Positions 1 through 12,281 of a DNA stretch of 64,000 nt are shown one piece after another. This stretch comes from Lycium barbarum (Eukaryota > Streptophyta > Magnoliopsida > Solanales > Solanaceae): assembly GCF_019175385.1 (NCBI RefSeq), contig NC_083339.1, forward strand, positions 78,326,307 to 78,390,306, in the 5' to 3' direction. How positions within the stretch are numbered: position 1 is the stretch's first letter; the number at the start of each line of letters is the position of its first letter. The notes below the pieces were generated by a model. It was not told the DNA's origin. It made no database searches and saw only the letters and a list, made by a program, of their open reading frames with translations. A program made the translations under genes and the position numbers.

Positions 1-1
1 T

Positions 2-1618
2 GCGCTTAGCCTCCGATCAATGGGCAGCCTATGTGAAGTCCCTCCAGAAAAGAAAGAGTTGATTCATGAGCTCCACCAAATAGCTAATCTTGGAGTATGT
101 GTAATTGATTCAGGCAGTGCAGGGATTGGTATTAACGATCCCACGGTTTTGTCCCTGAATGTGAAAGTGAAAGAGCGTCAATATCAATATCCTCAGTCGA
201 GACAGCATAGACACACACTTCATGAAAAAGGGAGATCTCCATTTAAAACTTTGATGGATGAGATTCTTAGATACCAAGACAAGCTATGTGTTCCGAATGT
301 TGCAGAATTGCGCCGACGAATTCTGGAAGAAGCCCATTATTCTCGGTATTCTATTCACCCAGGTGCAACAAAGATGTATCACGATCTCAAATTGATATAT
401 TGGTGGGATGGCATGAAGGAAGAAATAGCAGAATTTGTAGCCCAATGTCCAAATTGCCAACAAGTAAAGATCGAACATCAGAAGCCAGGAGGGTTATTGC
501 AAGCGATGGAAATTCCTACGTGGAAATGGGAAGTTATCAATATGGATTTTATTGTAGGATTACCCCGTTCCCGAGGCAAGTATGATTCTATATGGGTAAT
601 TGTCGACAGATTAACAAAGGCATCTCATTTTCTTCCAGTCAGAACCACAAACTCAGCAGAAGATTATGCGAGGTTGTATCTCAAAGAAATTGTGCGACTG
701 CATGGTATTCCACTATCCATTATTACATATGGAGGAGTACAGTTTACAACCATGTTCTGGAAGTCCTTCCAAGGAGCTCTAGGTACCCAAGTGAAACTTA
801 GCACGGCATTCCATCCGCAAACGGATGGACAGGCCGAACGCACTATTCAGACCTTGGAGGATATGCTACGAGCATGTGTACTAGATTTTGGTGGTATCTG
901 GGATGACCATTTACCTCTGATCGAGTTCGCATACAACAATAGCTACCATTCCAGTATCCAAATGGCTCGGTATGAGGCTCTATATGGAAGAAAGTGTAGA
1001 TCCCCAATTGAATGGCTTGAAATAGGAGAAACACAGTTAATAGGCCTTGAATTGGTTCAGCAAGCGGTAGAAAAAGTCAAAGTGATCCGAGATCGATTGC
1101 TGACAGCCCAAAGTCGCCAAAAATCTTACGCGGACAACCGCCGGCGAGACTTGAAATTTCAGGTTGGTGAGTTGGTATTTTTGAAGGTATCGCCAATGAA
1201 AGGAGTGATGAGATTTGGCAAGAAAGGGAAATTGAGTCCCCGCTACATTGGACCCTATAAAATTATCCGCAAGGTGGGTCATGCAGCCTATAAATTGGAC
1301 TTGTCTTCAGAGCTTGAATCGGTGCATCCAGTCTTTCATGTCACACTGCTCCACAAGTGTATTGGAGAACCCATGAAAATTGTTCCAATAGATGACGTTC
1401 GGGTGACAGAAAAGCTAGCATATGAAGAAGAGCCCATTTCCATACTAGACAGGCAAGTACGGAGACTTTAAAATAAGGAAGTATCTTCAGTCAAAGTATT
1501 GTGGCGAAATAACAATCGAGAAGAAATGACTTGGAAAGTAGAGGAGAGTATGAAGTTCAAGTACCCGCATTTATTCCAACCCCCAAGAGAGGTTCAAGAT
1601 GAAACGCCAACAATATAA
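2..1618 (+). pseudogene. pol: pol 3' end of element A: RNase H tail, integrase, chromodomain (inactivated)
   Basis: The frame is open from base 2 to a stop at 1469-1471; a methionine at 20 is only an internal residue of the polyprotein. Numbering from that methionine, a His/Cys zinc-binding region lies at about 108-150 ([10 protein letters not shown], then CPNCQQ). The integrase core follows with D176 (MDFIVGLP), position 237 and E273 (GQAERT). Position 237 should be the second catalytic aspartate (ITDRG in sister copies) but reads Tyr (ITYGG), so this integrase should be dead. The C-terminal part (VSPMKGVMRFGKKGKLSPR) precedes a TAA replacing an Arg codon present in element P; beyond it the chromodomain (VKVLWRNNNREEMTW, then YPHLFQ) stays in frame to a second stop at 1616-1618. 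Two independent lesions make this a pseudogene. Confidence 0.92.
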
Positions 1619-1774
1619 GGTATGTATGCTTACTTTTTGTGTGTGTGGCCAATTTATAGCTTTATTGTGTTGTAGCCCTGTGAGGCAGAATTATTATGGG
1701 TTGTTGTGACAAGATGGTAGCGCCATATTACAGGGGAAACTCTGCCGAAAGTTTTGTAGAATTTCCGAGTACAT

Positions 1775-1794
1775 AACATTCGAGGACGAATGTT
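1775..1794 (+). other. Conserved inverted repeat upstream of the polypurine tract (element A)
   Basis: Arms AACATTCG and CGAATGTT flank AGGA. The same 20 bp lies next to the polypurine tract of elements F, G, I, M and P. Confidence 0.85.
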
Positions 1795-1796
1795 CC

Positions 1797-1812
1797 AAAA
1801 AGGGGGGAAGAA
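1797..1812 (+). promoter_or_regulatory. Polypurine tract of element A
   Basis: A pure purine run (A5 G6 AAGAA) directly abuts the LTR start TGTTACACC. In LTR retrotransposons this is the plus-strand DNA priming site. Confidence 0.9.
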
Positions 1813-1992
1813 TGTTACACCTCAGAACTTTGGGTTGCTGAACGGTGAATGGACTAACGTACGTTAAGCTGTACATGATGTCCCTACAAGTAAGAAGGGA
1901 TGCTTAATAATTCTAATTAATATTCCAAAGAAGTTATAAGCAAGGGAGAAAAATTCGTCAAATAATACTTCACTGCAGTCCTGCGAAAGGGG

Positions 1993-2222
1993 GTTCGACG
2001 GCCGTTCTTTGTACCGTCGGACGATTCGTCAATTGTGCCGTAGCACGGAGACCACTCGGCGGATCAGATCGATGCTCGGTCGATCAGTTCGACGGACCGT
2101 CCTTCTCACCGTAGAATGAAAAGAAACGAAATGTTGCTCACTGGAAATTTAATGACTTCGACGATCAGATCGATGCCCCATTGATCCGATCGACGCTTCG
2201 TCGATCGTACCGTATATCTCGG
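1993..2222 (+). promoter_or_regulatory. CpG-rich repeated-motif block in U3 of element A
   Basis: Short self-complementary words recur here (GATCGATG, CGTCGATC, TCGATC, CGTCGGACGA), unlike the AT-rich flanks. The block sits just upstream of the TATA-like site, where other LTRs of the window carry different CpG-rich repeats. A promoter-proximal enhancer role is inferred. Confidence 0.55.
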
Positions 2223-2240
2223 TCGGGAATGATTTCATGA

Positions 2241-2250
2241 TTTAATATAA
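2241..2250 (+). promoter_or_regulatory. TATA-like box of the element A LTR
   Basis: TTTAATATAAGGACC lies about 430 bp into the LTR. Equivalent sites occur in F (TATAAAAGGACCC) and I (AATATAAGGGACC). Assigned by motif and position only. Confidence 0.5.
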
Positions 2251-3239
2251 GGACCTTCCCTTAATTTTAATTCATTTCATCTCACTCCTTCACATACCAA
2301 GAAACCTCTACAACCTTCCCCATCATTCATCCACAAGGATTCAAGTGAGAACCTTGATCAACTATACCAAATCCATGACATCAAGTGTATGAAACACATT
2401 AAAAGTTCATCTAAGACAAGAAAACACAAGAGAAGGGAGTTAGGGTTTTGGTGCAAGAAGAGAAGTTCCACTCAAAGGTTGTTCATACATCATCCATGGT
2501 GAGTTTTATGGTATTTACATGTTATTTAAGGTGTTGAAAAGTTGAAACACTTGGATTGTAGAAGGAGGTAGAAAATGGCTCATAAATATGGGAATAGTGA
2601 CATTGTTGGGTAAAGGTTTGGATTGAATCATGATTAGTGATATGTTGTGATTGTAAATATGTTATAAATGACATCTAGACCATGTAATAAGTATTATATA
2701 TGAGAAAACGCGATAGTGAGCTATAACAATAATTGTGGAGAAATTGAAGGAATATGGTAAATTGTGGGAAATGTAGATGATTGATGATTGTTGTTGCGAT
2801 ATTGTGAATATTGTTATGAACATTTGGGAATTGATATAGAATGTGGTAAAAGTAGTAGAAACAAAGGAAATGCTTCCCAATTTTCCCTAGAAATAGTAAA
2901 ATGTTCTTATAGCCGACTAACTAATGCTAATGCGAATCCTCTTGAAGGTAGAAACGCGAGCATTGAAGGAGGACGATCAAGCGATAGAGTAGTTAAACGA
3001 CAACTGTATGTGAGGCTAGTCCTGTCTTTCTATGGAATGAATCCTATAGTATGACTTTCCTTCCTCTTCATGAATTTCTTACCTTCCGGAAAAACTATGA
3101 GCCTATGTTCATGAATAGCTATATGAGATAAGAGATATGTTATGAGCCAATAATGATGAGGATGAGTTAAAGTATAGAGATTCTAGATGTTCATGATATG
3201 ATGTTCCTATAGAGTTAATGATGTCGTTTATTTTATACA

Positions 3240-3330
3240 GTCACCTTATATGCTAATTACTTCAAGGTGAGGCAGAATGTTAATGAATGCTCCAAAATGA
3301 AATCCGATCACGACCTTACGTCACCCCGAT
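3240..3330 (+). promoter_or_regulatory. Two-hairpin LTR module (element A copy)
   Basis: Stem 1 pairs TCACCTT with AAGGTGA around a loop of about 15 nt. Stem 2 is partly decayed here, but its conserved loop CGACCTTACGTCA is intact, followed by CCCCGAT. Confidence 0.6.
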
Positions 3331-3394
3331 AAAGTATAGTTTTCCTTGAGTCTTTATGCATGCACTATGATGAGAGTATTATGATGATGATATA

Positions 3395-3564
3395 ACACCG
3401 CGCCTATATCGCCGGGCAGTCACCGCTAAGGCGGGCAGCGTATACACCATGGCCAGACAGCATAGGCAGACACCACTAGTTGGCGGCATGAAATGATACC
3501 CCAGACGCGGGAGTCCTAGACGCTGGCTAATGATTATCACACCGATCCGATATGGACGGGCAGC
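3395..3564 (+). repeat. Mini-hairpin train in the element A LTR
   Basis: A series of short units starts with ACACC or CACC and mostly ends GGGCAG or GGCAG, each enclosing a small palindrome such as CACCGCTAAGGCGGGCAG. The same train occurs in LTRs J1, J3, H, K and the M 5' LTR. Confidence 0.65.
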
Positions 3565-3928
3565 TTATACATTTATGCATATATGATATGATGATTATTA
3601 TGAAAGTAAGCAAGCATGCATTATTTCTTTCATGATTCACAGTCAGATACAAATTGCTCCTCATTTGATGTCTCCTCATTTCATTGATGCTTCCTTATTA
3701 TTTATGCCTTACATACTCAGTACAATATTCGTACTGACATCCGTTTTCACTGGACGCTGTGTTCATGCCATTGATTATTCTTTTGGTATATATGTATATG
3801 TATGTTGTGGGCACGACAGGGTCCTGTCCCGTCCATATGTCTAGTACTCTAGTAGAGGCTCGTAGATGCACAGTGTGGGTAGTATGGTCTCATAAGTTCC
3901 TCATTGTATATATATGTATGTATGTTAT

Positions 3929-6900
3929 TGTTATATCCCGCATTTCGAATAATCGTATAATTCAAGACAATCGCGGGAAGACAACAAGCAAGGCCATAAT
4001 TTTATTTTGTTTGACATATGAGTTGCTTATGAAAAATTTAGAAGTGGAATTAATGAGGAAGGTCAAGGGCATAAAGGTAAATTCGCAATATGACTCGTGG
4101 GAATATGGAAGAAAGACGAAGGACAAATTTGGAATTCGGAAAAAATTGTTTTCAAGAATTACAAGACCTAGCCCAAAATATAAGTGGGCTTGAAATATTT
4201 TTTGTTAGAACAATTAGAGGCCCAACCGGCCATGGTTATGGCCCAAGCCCATATTGAATAAAAACATTAGTCAATAAAAAGATGACTAAGTCATCTTTAT
4301 CATCAAAAAAATCTTTAGAGTTTTCAAGAAGATAACAACAAGAGAAAGAAGGAGAAAAGCTTCAAGGCCATTCGGCCATAGTGAAACCCCACAAGAAAAA
4401 TTTGCAGAAATTCCTTCAAAAATCATTTTCTACCAAGTAAAGGGTGCTTAACAAGGTGGAGTTGTTGTTGGAGCAAGAAAAACTCACAATCATACAAGTT
4501 GCCAAGTTGTAGCCAAGTGAGAAGTTGAAGAAGAAAGGTGAGTTTTAATCTTGTTTTATGTGTTATATATGGTTTATATGTGTTGTAGTATGCTAAAATG
4601 GATGAAATTCATGAAGGAGAGAAATATAGTATATGGCCGTGCATATATATATATATATGTAGGAGTCATGATTCAATTATGTTGTCTAGTGTTTGGTTGT
4701 TATGGTTGTAAATGATATGTGGAAAATGGAAGTGGAATGAATTTGGATAGAATGTAGTTGTGTGTGCATGATATGGCCGTGTAGTGTGTGGTGTGTATGT
4801 GGCCGTGTATACTTGATGTATAGTCGTGTATATTGGTGAGTTGTGAAAGAATAATGAGCTAGTTGTAATTAATATCTTAGTCGTTATGTTGTAGATGTTA
4901 TGTCGCAAATAAAGACTTGATAAGTTTGGTGAAGTATTGGCAATTGGAAGATTGTGTATATTGAAAAATAATGTTCTTGCATGGATAGCATGTAATGATA
5001 TTAGTATGATGTTGATGGAATATATATTGCAAGTTTGCTATCGTGTTCATTGAAGTTGGAAGGCTTTGAAGAAAGTGGTAAATTGAGATCATGCATCTTG
5101 AATGGAATATGTGAATTGCTAGTGTGATTGTTGAATTATGTTAATAGTTTGGCCGGGTTTGAATTCCCGGACTGTGATTGATGAGAAATTGGCTATGTTG
5201 AATGTTGAGGATGGTATATTTACAGAGGAAGTGCTGCTGAAATTTCGGTAGCCAAGTGTTTCCTTAAGATTCTAACTCTAAGTATACTAATGAGAGTTTT
5301 TGTAAAAATGACCAATTTGCAGATTTTGACGAAATTCTAACGTGAATTTGGAATAGCAAAAGGAGCGGAAAGAGGTATGTAAGGCTTCACCCTTCTTTCT
5401 ATGGCATGTCTTAGATGTAATAAGTCGGGTACGAGCCTCGGGGACAACCCTAGCCCCCGGAATACGCACCTAAAGTTTTCCACTTTTTGTTCAATAGCAT
5501 TGAACTAGAAAGTGTGCAAATGATGGAAAGACCTCTTAAATCCTTAGAACTTGCATAAGTGGGACCCGATTACCCTAGAACCCTCACAAGTAATGACATG
5601 ACACGTAACATATGTAAGTCATATACGCCACCCCATCCGGCCCGAGGTGGGCCCGTTACTCTCAGATTTTCCTTATAGTCTTGCTTGACTTACTTGAAGT
5701 GAATCCAAAGGGAACCTTTGATCCCGATTTCGTTACCAAATGATAAGTACTATGACTCCTCTAACGAGGGCACTTCCATGACGATAATGATAACAATGAT
5801 GTTAGATAAGAGGATATGCCTATGATACGTACTACCGGAACGACTCTATGACTAAGATGACTAAGCTAAGTATCTTATGTAAACATGAAAATGATAAACT
5901 AATTTTTGAATCCTATTTATATTTCCTAGCTATGACTTTATTTTCTAAAGATTTCAAAGTCTATGAACTGTAATCTATGATGCCCACGATTTCATTCTAC
6001 GTTTACTTTAATATTATTCTCCATTGATAGTCTCACCTTACAATACTCGTTCCTTCAAGGTGAGACAAAGAGATCACGAGTATTCTATAATGTAATCGGA
6101 GGTTACCGACTTTATGTCACTCCGATAGACGTAACTTTCTTTGGACTCCCGTGCATGCTGGTTATATGATACAGGGATATGTGTATGGACATGTATATGT
6201 ATATAGGACAAGTATTTGTATATAAGACATGTATATGTATAATAGAGAAGTAAATGTACACGTATATGTATATGGGGAAAGGGGAAGGGCCACTGTTATA
6301 TCACCACCTGATTCAGCTGGATTTCATCCTGGACGCGGGATGCCCGGACGCGGGATATGGGAGTGCCGTACGCGGCGTCTGTATATATATGATGTATGAT
6401 ATATATGATATGATGTGTTGGGACACCGTTGGGGAGGGGGGTTGGGAGAGCCGATGTATTCGGCGTCTATAAATGTGAGTAAAAGATACCGTTTACTGAA
6501 TTGTACTGTCTTCTGTATACGAGAATAAGGGACACCGTGTTCTGAAAAAGGGGCAATGCTATGACATGATACGCTATGCCAAGATATACTATGATATGAG
6601 ATGCTACGACATGACGTGATACGACACGCTATGATAGAGCAGCACATAATATGATAAAATATGACACGATATAAATCCTATTTTCTGTGTCTACGAGAAA
6701 GAAATGTCTCAAAGAGAAAAGGACAAGCCTACATGATAGCCGGCCTGGAACAGAGGCCTTCCCACGTACAGGTTACTTTCCTGCCCCGTTATATGTCCTA
6801 TGACTCAATGATATTGTTAATCGTACTCTATGTTACTGTTTATATTATCTTTTATGCCTTACATACTCGGTACACTATTCGTACTAACGTCCCTTCTTGT

Positions 6901-7345
6901 GGACGCTACGTTTCATGCCGCGCAGGTCAGCAGACAGGTGGATGTGGTCCTTAGAAGCTCTACCAGCCACACTTGACAGCGCTCCAGTTGTTTCGGAGCC
7001 TCACTCCAGCGGTACTATTTTGTGAATGTACATTCGGGCACGACAGTACTCGGCCCTTTCTATGTATAAGTGTACTATGTCTAGAGGCTCGTAGACAGAT
7101 ATGCACAGTCAGCTATGTACAGTTAGATGTGTTGTATTTTGAATTGTTCGCGTCCCGGTATAACGCGATAGCGGAAAGCTTACTACTTATGTTTATGGTG
7201 ACGCTGCTAATGTTAATGTTCAGAAAGAAAAAACATATATGGCTCTGTTTACACGGCTTGCCATGAAGTAAAGGTAATATGACAGATAAGGGGTGCTCGG
7301 TACAAGTATCGGATACTCGTCACGGCCCCTAGTAGGGTCGTGACA
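3929..7345 (+). mobile_element. Solo LTR B (3417 bp) nested in the element A LTR
   Basis: The segment starts TGTTATATCCCG and ends GGGTCGTGACA. It is flanked by the perfect 5-bp duplication GTTAT (3924-3928 and 7346-7350), and the A LTR resumes at 7351. It has no primer-binding site, gag or pol, so it is a solo LTR. It belongs to the same class as LTRs C, G and L (TGTTATA(T/G)CCCG start) and holds a perfect 9-bp stem TCTCACCTT/AAGGTGAGA (6031-6065), a second stem ATCGGAG/CTCCGAT (6095-6126) and the CGTCC/GGACG stem near 6888. Confidence 0.93.
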
Positions 7346-7350
7346 GTTAT

Positions 7351-7518
7351 TTTGATAGCCGAAAGGCTCATGTATATAAAGTAAATATGTTTCAAATGAT
7401 AATAATTACCATGGTTATAAGCATAAGATGGATGAATGAGAGAAGATGAGTAGTAGAACGGGTCGTGCTCGGTGGTTATCCCCGGGTACCCGTCACGGCC
7501 CCTAGTTGGGTCGTGACA
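7351..7518 (+). repeat. 3' LTR of element A, right end
   Basis: It resumes after the GTTAT duplication and ends with the LTR terminus GTCGTGACA at 7518. It carries the terminal motif GTGCTCGGTGG...GGGTACCCGTC shared with the I, J and F LTRs. Confidence 0.88.
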
Positions 7519-7740
7519 ACTGTGCCATGTATATATACACATCACAACAAAGGCCACAGCACACCCCCTTTCAACTGTGCCATATATACACACATCACAA
7601 CAAGGGCCACAGCACACCCCCTGTCAACTGTGCCATATATACACACATGACAACAAGGGCCACAACATCACCCCCTATCAATCGGGCCTTGTAATACACA
7701 ACAAAGGTTACAGCATCACCCCCTGTCAGTTGTGCCTTAC
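7519..7740 (+). repeat. 55-bp tandem repeat, about four copies
   Basis: The unit contains ACTGTGCCATATATACACAC, then CACAACAAGGGCCACAGCA and CACCCCCTGTCA. Three good copies and one decayed copy start exactly at the end of the element A LTR, suggesting A inserted into the array, part of which would lie left of the window. Confidence 0.85.
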
Positions 7741-8871
7741 ATATACATGAAGAATGAAAATGAGTGCAGTGCATAATCAAAATGAAATAATAGAGTTCTC
7801 TGTAGTGTCATAAAATAGCCATATACATATATTATACTCATGGTATGCATAGAAGTTCAAATGAAAACTATCGCTCTATCCCACCTTGGAGGAACAATTT
7901 ATAAGGTGAGATCAACAACAATGAAATAAGTCGGGAAAATCATGTAATAGCTTAACATTTTCATATCATCGTTGAAATCATATTTGAGACCTTTAAGCAT
8001 AAAATCATCCTCAACGTAATCCTCATAAAAACATTCTCGTTCTTAACATCATAAGAAGCTTTAAGAGTCATAGACTTCTAGCTTTGAAATCAAGGAGGTT
8101 ATGGAAACACTTATGGAATCATACCATAGGAATCATGCCTTTGAAAGAAAGGGACGAGCCTTAACATACCTGTTCAACTTCCTACTAGTTACGCTTATCG
8201 GCCCGAGATCGTAAATCTACATTCAAGAGCAATTACACTAACTTTAGACTCATCACTGTACACTTGTCCTAATTTTTCAAATTAAACTATTTTATATCCT
8301 GCCGGAAATCGGGCAGCATCTCCCGTGTTTATATGTCTAGCCCGAAATCTCAATTCAGCAACCAACAACAACAACAACCATAACAACATCAATAATATCA
8401 ATTCCTATATCAAAGTATTCCATAAAACAGCCCACACGCTATTTTCCAACATCCATAACTAAACAACTCACTATACAACCATTTAACAATTCTATCTTTG
8501 TAAATAAGCCAGTATCAATATAAATAGGAAGAGATCCATATCTTTATCCAGTTAATATTATTGTATCTTCAATTTTCCACCCTAAATTTAGGCCACAACA
8601 CACCGCTATATGATTCTGCAACAATAACTATACACTATCTGGATCGGAATTTGGAAATTATACCTGTTTAGGCTAAAACGTGGGTGTGGAAAGGTTGGGG
8701 AATTTTCTAGAGAAGTTGGGATGTTTTTGGGTGTGTTTGGTTGAAAATAGGGGTCCTCCCCCTTTTATAGAACGATCCAGGTTCTGCTTGGACCGACTTA
8801 TTTTTCCTCCAGCGCATTAGCGCCCCCTTTGGGCGCGTTCGCGCTGACTTATTTTTTCTGACTGCACCTTC
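7741..8871 (-). repeat. LTR D (minus), left part
   Basis: From about 7840 it aligns by eye with LTR E: the caccttggaggaac/aaggtgag stem, the CAACAACAACA tract, the TATA box (TTTTATA at 8763-8769) and a GCGC-rich U3 block. The left limit is uncertain because the terminal TGTCACGAC is not seen. It is split by solo LTR C. Confidence 0.75.
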
Positions 8872-11800
8872 TGTTATATCCCGTATTTTGTACATTCAGA
8901 TATTTCAAGATAATTGCGATAAGTTAGGGACAAGACTATTTCGGAACACGAGGTAGAGGCTCTTAACCCCGATTTTATTTTAATGCACAAGTTGCCTATT
9001 ATTGGTATGGAAATATTGAGGAAGTTTAGGGATGAAGATTATGTTATATGAGCATAAGAACATATATATATATATGGCATTTGGAGAGTGTAGGAAGTAA
9101 ATCGGTTAACGTGATCACTCGATGATAGCCCTTGTAACCATAAGTTAAGGTGGGTCCCACATGTCGGGACTTTAAAAAATACATATGAAAACATATATGG
9201 GTAGTACATGTGAAGTTGAGCAAGTTATAAGAAGGACCCATAAGCCAAAAATGAGTGTAAGCCCTCCAAAAGGACGATTTAAGAAAACGTTTTCGGATGA
9301 CCTGATTTGGAGGGGAAACAACGGCATTATAAGTTTGGACTTTGGAAAACCACAAGGAAATAGAAGTTGTAGATAATTGAATTAGCTCTCCAACCATAGG
9401 TTGTGGGTCCACAGGTGACGTCGGGACAAGGAGATATGGATGTTTTAAGGAAGAAGGGTCGAGTTGAACAGTGAATCCGGCCCAACCCGAATCCAATTCG
9501 GGTCAGGTCCATTACCCATGCTTTTTAATTAAAATTTTCGGTCTCTCTCTCTCATTTTCGGACCAAGAGCACCTAGAAAAATCTAGAGAAAAAGAGAGAG
9601 GAGAGCCTAGAGAGAAAACCAATTTTTGACCAAAATCTGAGCCCCGAATCCCGAAGCCCATGAAGAGAAAAGTGTTGTACGCTGCGTTGTCTTCAATTTG
9701 AGCTAAAAATCAATCAAGGAGAAGAGTGATAACGTGGTTGCTGCGTGATTAAGGTATGAATAAGGTTCCTTTTCATTGTTAACGAGTTTATTTAGAATTT
9801 TAACGGATTAGAACGGAGAGAATAGCCTGATAAATTCGTTTGTTGGTGTTGTGAATTATGGAATAAGATTTGAAGAGAATTTTGGATGAAAATAAATATA
9901 TTTAACACGTGAAGCGTTGAGGATGTTGTTATTGAGGCTGTTCATGTGAATTTTGGCTCCTTTACGGAAATAAAATTATTAAATAGTTATATCGCAAATT
10001 TGGTTGGTTGAGAAATTTAGAAAATAGTGTGCCGGATGTTTTATGGCATGCGGCGGTATTGGAAATGATGTTAATACTATTGGTACTACTGTTGATGTTG
10101 TTGGTTGCTGAATTGTAATTCTGGGCTAGGCATATAAACAGGGGAAATGCTGCCGAAATTTCGGCAGATTGTAAATGAATTTATTTGGAAAACTAAGGCA
10201 AGTGTGTGACAATGTGTTTAATGATTGTGTAATCTTCTTGAATGTAGACTAGCGATAGCGAGCTTGGACAAATAAGTGTAGCTAATAGGACGTGGAACAG
10301 GTATGTAAAGCTTACCCTTTCTTTCTTTTGGCATGTCCTAGAGCTAAGTAAGCTATGATACTTATTTTGGGGAAACTCTATTCTTGATTCCGAGCCTGTT
10401 AATTATTATTATTCACTTCTTGATGTGAGTATACTTAGTATAGCCGAGCTTATTGTGTGATTGAATGACAAGAAAAGTCTAACGAGTTCTGTAAGTGGCA
10501 ATGTCCCTAACTTTCGTAGACGGTCTCGGATTGCTTGTAAATGGTTGTACAGGTTCCTATAATGAATAACGTTCATAACTTCCATGTGCTAACTTGGATT
10601 GTTTTGGAAATGCTCGTATAGGTTTTTATAATGAATAACGTATATAAATTTCATAAGCGAACTCGGATTGTTTTAGAAACGTTCACGGGGGGTGCTATAA
10701 TGAATGATGTCCATAGCGATATTTGAAAGATACTTGGTATGATTGTTACTTTAATTTTCCAAAAATAGCTTTTGAAGCGTTCGTAGAAGGTTCTGTACTT
10801 CAAACGCTTATAACTTTCTTATACTAAATCGGATTGACCTGAAACTTGTTTCTGAGCCTTCAGGTGTCGGTAAGTATACGTGTTTATCGAGTCTTAACAT
10901 TGATTTGCGTGCATATGGTTGTTAACTTTCTTACGCTAGCTCGGATTGACTTGCAATGTGTTTGTGATTTTATAAATGATTTCAAGAACACTAGTTTTGT
11001 ACTAAAGAAAGTATAAAGTTGATTTTCAAAACCACTCCGAAGGGAGGTGTGAGATTTTACTATTTAAATCTTCAAAACCACTCCGAAAGGGGTGCGGGAT
11101 TTTACTATTCCGTTTCATTTACGATTTGTGCTCACACTCCATAGCCTCATTTCTTTATATTGATATTCGTGGATTAAGTTGTGTTGACATCATTAGTATT
11201 ATGTTGCAAGTGGCATGCCCGAAGGGGCCAAGGCTAGTGCGATTATGTCACGAGCGGCATGCCCGAAGGGCCTAGGACTACTATTATTATGTCGCGAGCA
11301 GCATGCCCGAAGGGGCTAGGACTAGTGCGATTATGTTGCAAGCGGCATGCCCGAAGGGGCCATCATTATTATTACGCCGGACGCGGCATGCCCGAAGGGG
11401 CCATCATTGTTATTATTATGTCGGACCGGCATGCCCGAAGGGGCCAGGACTAGTACGTTTATGCCGGCGGCATGCCTGAAGGGGTCATCCTCATTATTAT
11501 GCTGGAAGCGGCATGCCCGAAAGGGCCAGGACTAGTACGATTATGTCGACCAGCATGCCCGAAGGGGCCATCATTATTGTTAAGCCGGAAGCGGAATCCG
11601 AAGGGACTATTGTGATACTATATTTAGATTGTGTATTCTAAAGTTTGTGTATACTGTATTTATATTGTGTATGCTGGAGTTGGTGTAAGGCACTACATGG
11701 CACGGTTCAAATGCTGTTCCAGGTTACTCTCGGGTTGTCTCTAAACTGGTTTACTATTACGCCCTTCCTTGTTTATGATTCAGTGATGCTTTACATATTC

Positions 11801-12276
11801 AGTACATATTCCATACTGACCCCCTCCTTTCGGGGGCTGCGTTTCATGCCACGCAGGTACGCCCAGATGAGTAGAAGACTTTGCTAGACGGTGTTCCAGC
11901 GGGATTGGCGAGCTCCATCTCAGTTCGGAGTGTTGCCGAGTCAAAGTACTTATGTCATGGTGTCTTGTCTATGTTAGAGACTTTGCAGACAGTGCCTTGT
12001 GGTATGTTTGTCGATATGTCGACAAAATGATGTCAGGCGAATCATTTGTAGATTTTAAAAGAGTATGTATTTTAGATGATTTCGAGTGGTTTAAAGCGCT
12101 TAATTGATTGAAAGTTTTCATAATTATTGTAAAGATAATGACCTCTATTTGTAAAAGCTTCATGTTTTTAAAAGTTTTTGAAATGACAGGTCTTGGTTAA
12201 GCAAATGTTTAAGGGTTCGCTCGACTCTGAAGAGAGTCGGGTGCCCATCATGCCCTATCAAGATGAGGGTGTGAAA
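8872..12276 (+). mobile_element. Solo LTR C (3405 bp) nested in LTR D
   Basis: It starts TGTTATATCCCG and ends GGGTGTGAAA (the usual terminal ACA is mutated). The 5-bp duplication CCTTC flanks it (8867-8871 and 12277-12281). LTR E holds the uninterrupted empty site at 15278-15282, which confirms the insertion. It has no internal region. It contains a GC-rich minisatellite (11212-11600) and a CCCCC/GGGGG stem-loop (11820-11836). Confidence 0.93.
11212..11600 (+). repeat. GC-rich minisatellite inside solo LTR C
   Basis: About ten copies of a 41-46-bp unit each begin GCATGCCCGAAGGGGCC and end with an AT-richer tail around ATTATGTCG. Two tail types alternate (GGACTAGTRCGATTATG and ATCATTATTATTA). 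Confidence 0.9.
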
Positions 12277-12281
12277 CCTTC

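Larger units (their letters stand above)
1813..3928 (+). repeat. 3' LTR of element A, left part
   Basis: It starts TGTTACACCTC just after the polypurine tract and stops where solo LTR B begins; bases 3924-3928 (GTTAT) are the target duplication. In order it contains a CpG-rich block (1993-2222), a TATA-like site near 2246, a stem-loop pair (3240-3330), a mini-hairpin train (3395-3564) and the CAGTAC/GTACTG stem-loop (about 3718-3736). Confidence 0.9.
1..7518 (+). mobile_element. Element A: 3' part of a Tekay-like Ty3/Gypsy retrotransposon
   Basis: The window opens inside the pol region of a plus-strand LTR retrotransposon. Pol ends at about 1618, followed by an inverted repeat (1775-1794), a polypurine tract (1797-1812) and a 3' LTR that starts TGTTACACC at 1813 and ends GGGTCGTGACA at 7518. 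The LTR is interrupted by solo LTR B (3929-7345). Without that insertion and one duplication copy it is 2284 bp. The 5' half lies outside the window, so the target duplication of A cannot be checked. Lineage is inferred from integrase and chromodomain wording and LTR style. Confidence 0.9.

Noticed and set aside
2662..2880. Short open frame on the minus strand in the element A LTR
   Set aside because: Low-complexity, AT-rich, inside an LTR and without family similarity; no reason to call a gene.
7465..7694. Overlapping short open frames with repeated HHNKGHSTPP-like text
   Set aside because: They are translations of the 55-bp tandem repeat, not proteins.
11259..11535. Frames reading MPEGP... 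repeatedly
   Set aside because: Translations of the GC-rich minisatellite in solo LTR C.
11212..11600. CRISPR-like array of regular repeats
   Set aside because: This is a plant LTR; spacers are similar to each other and vary in length, so it is an ordinary minisatellite.
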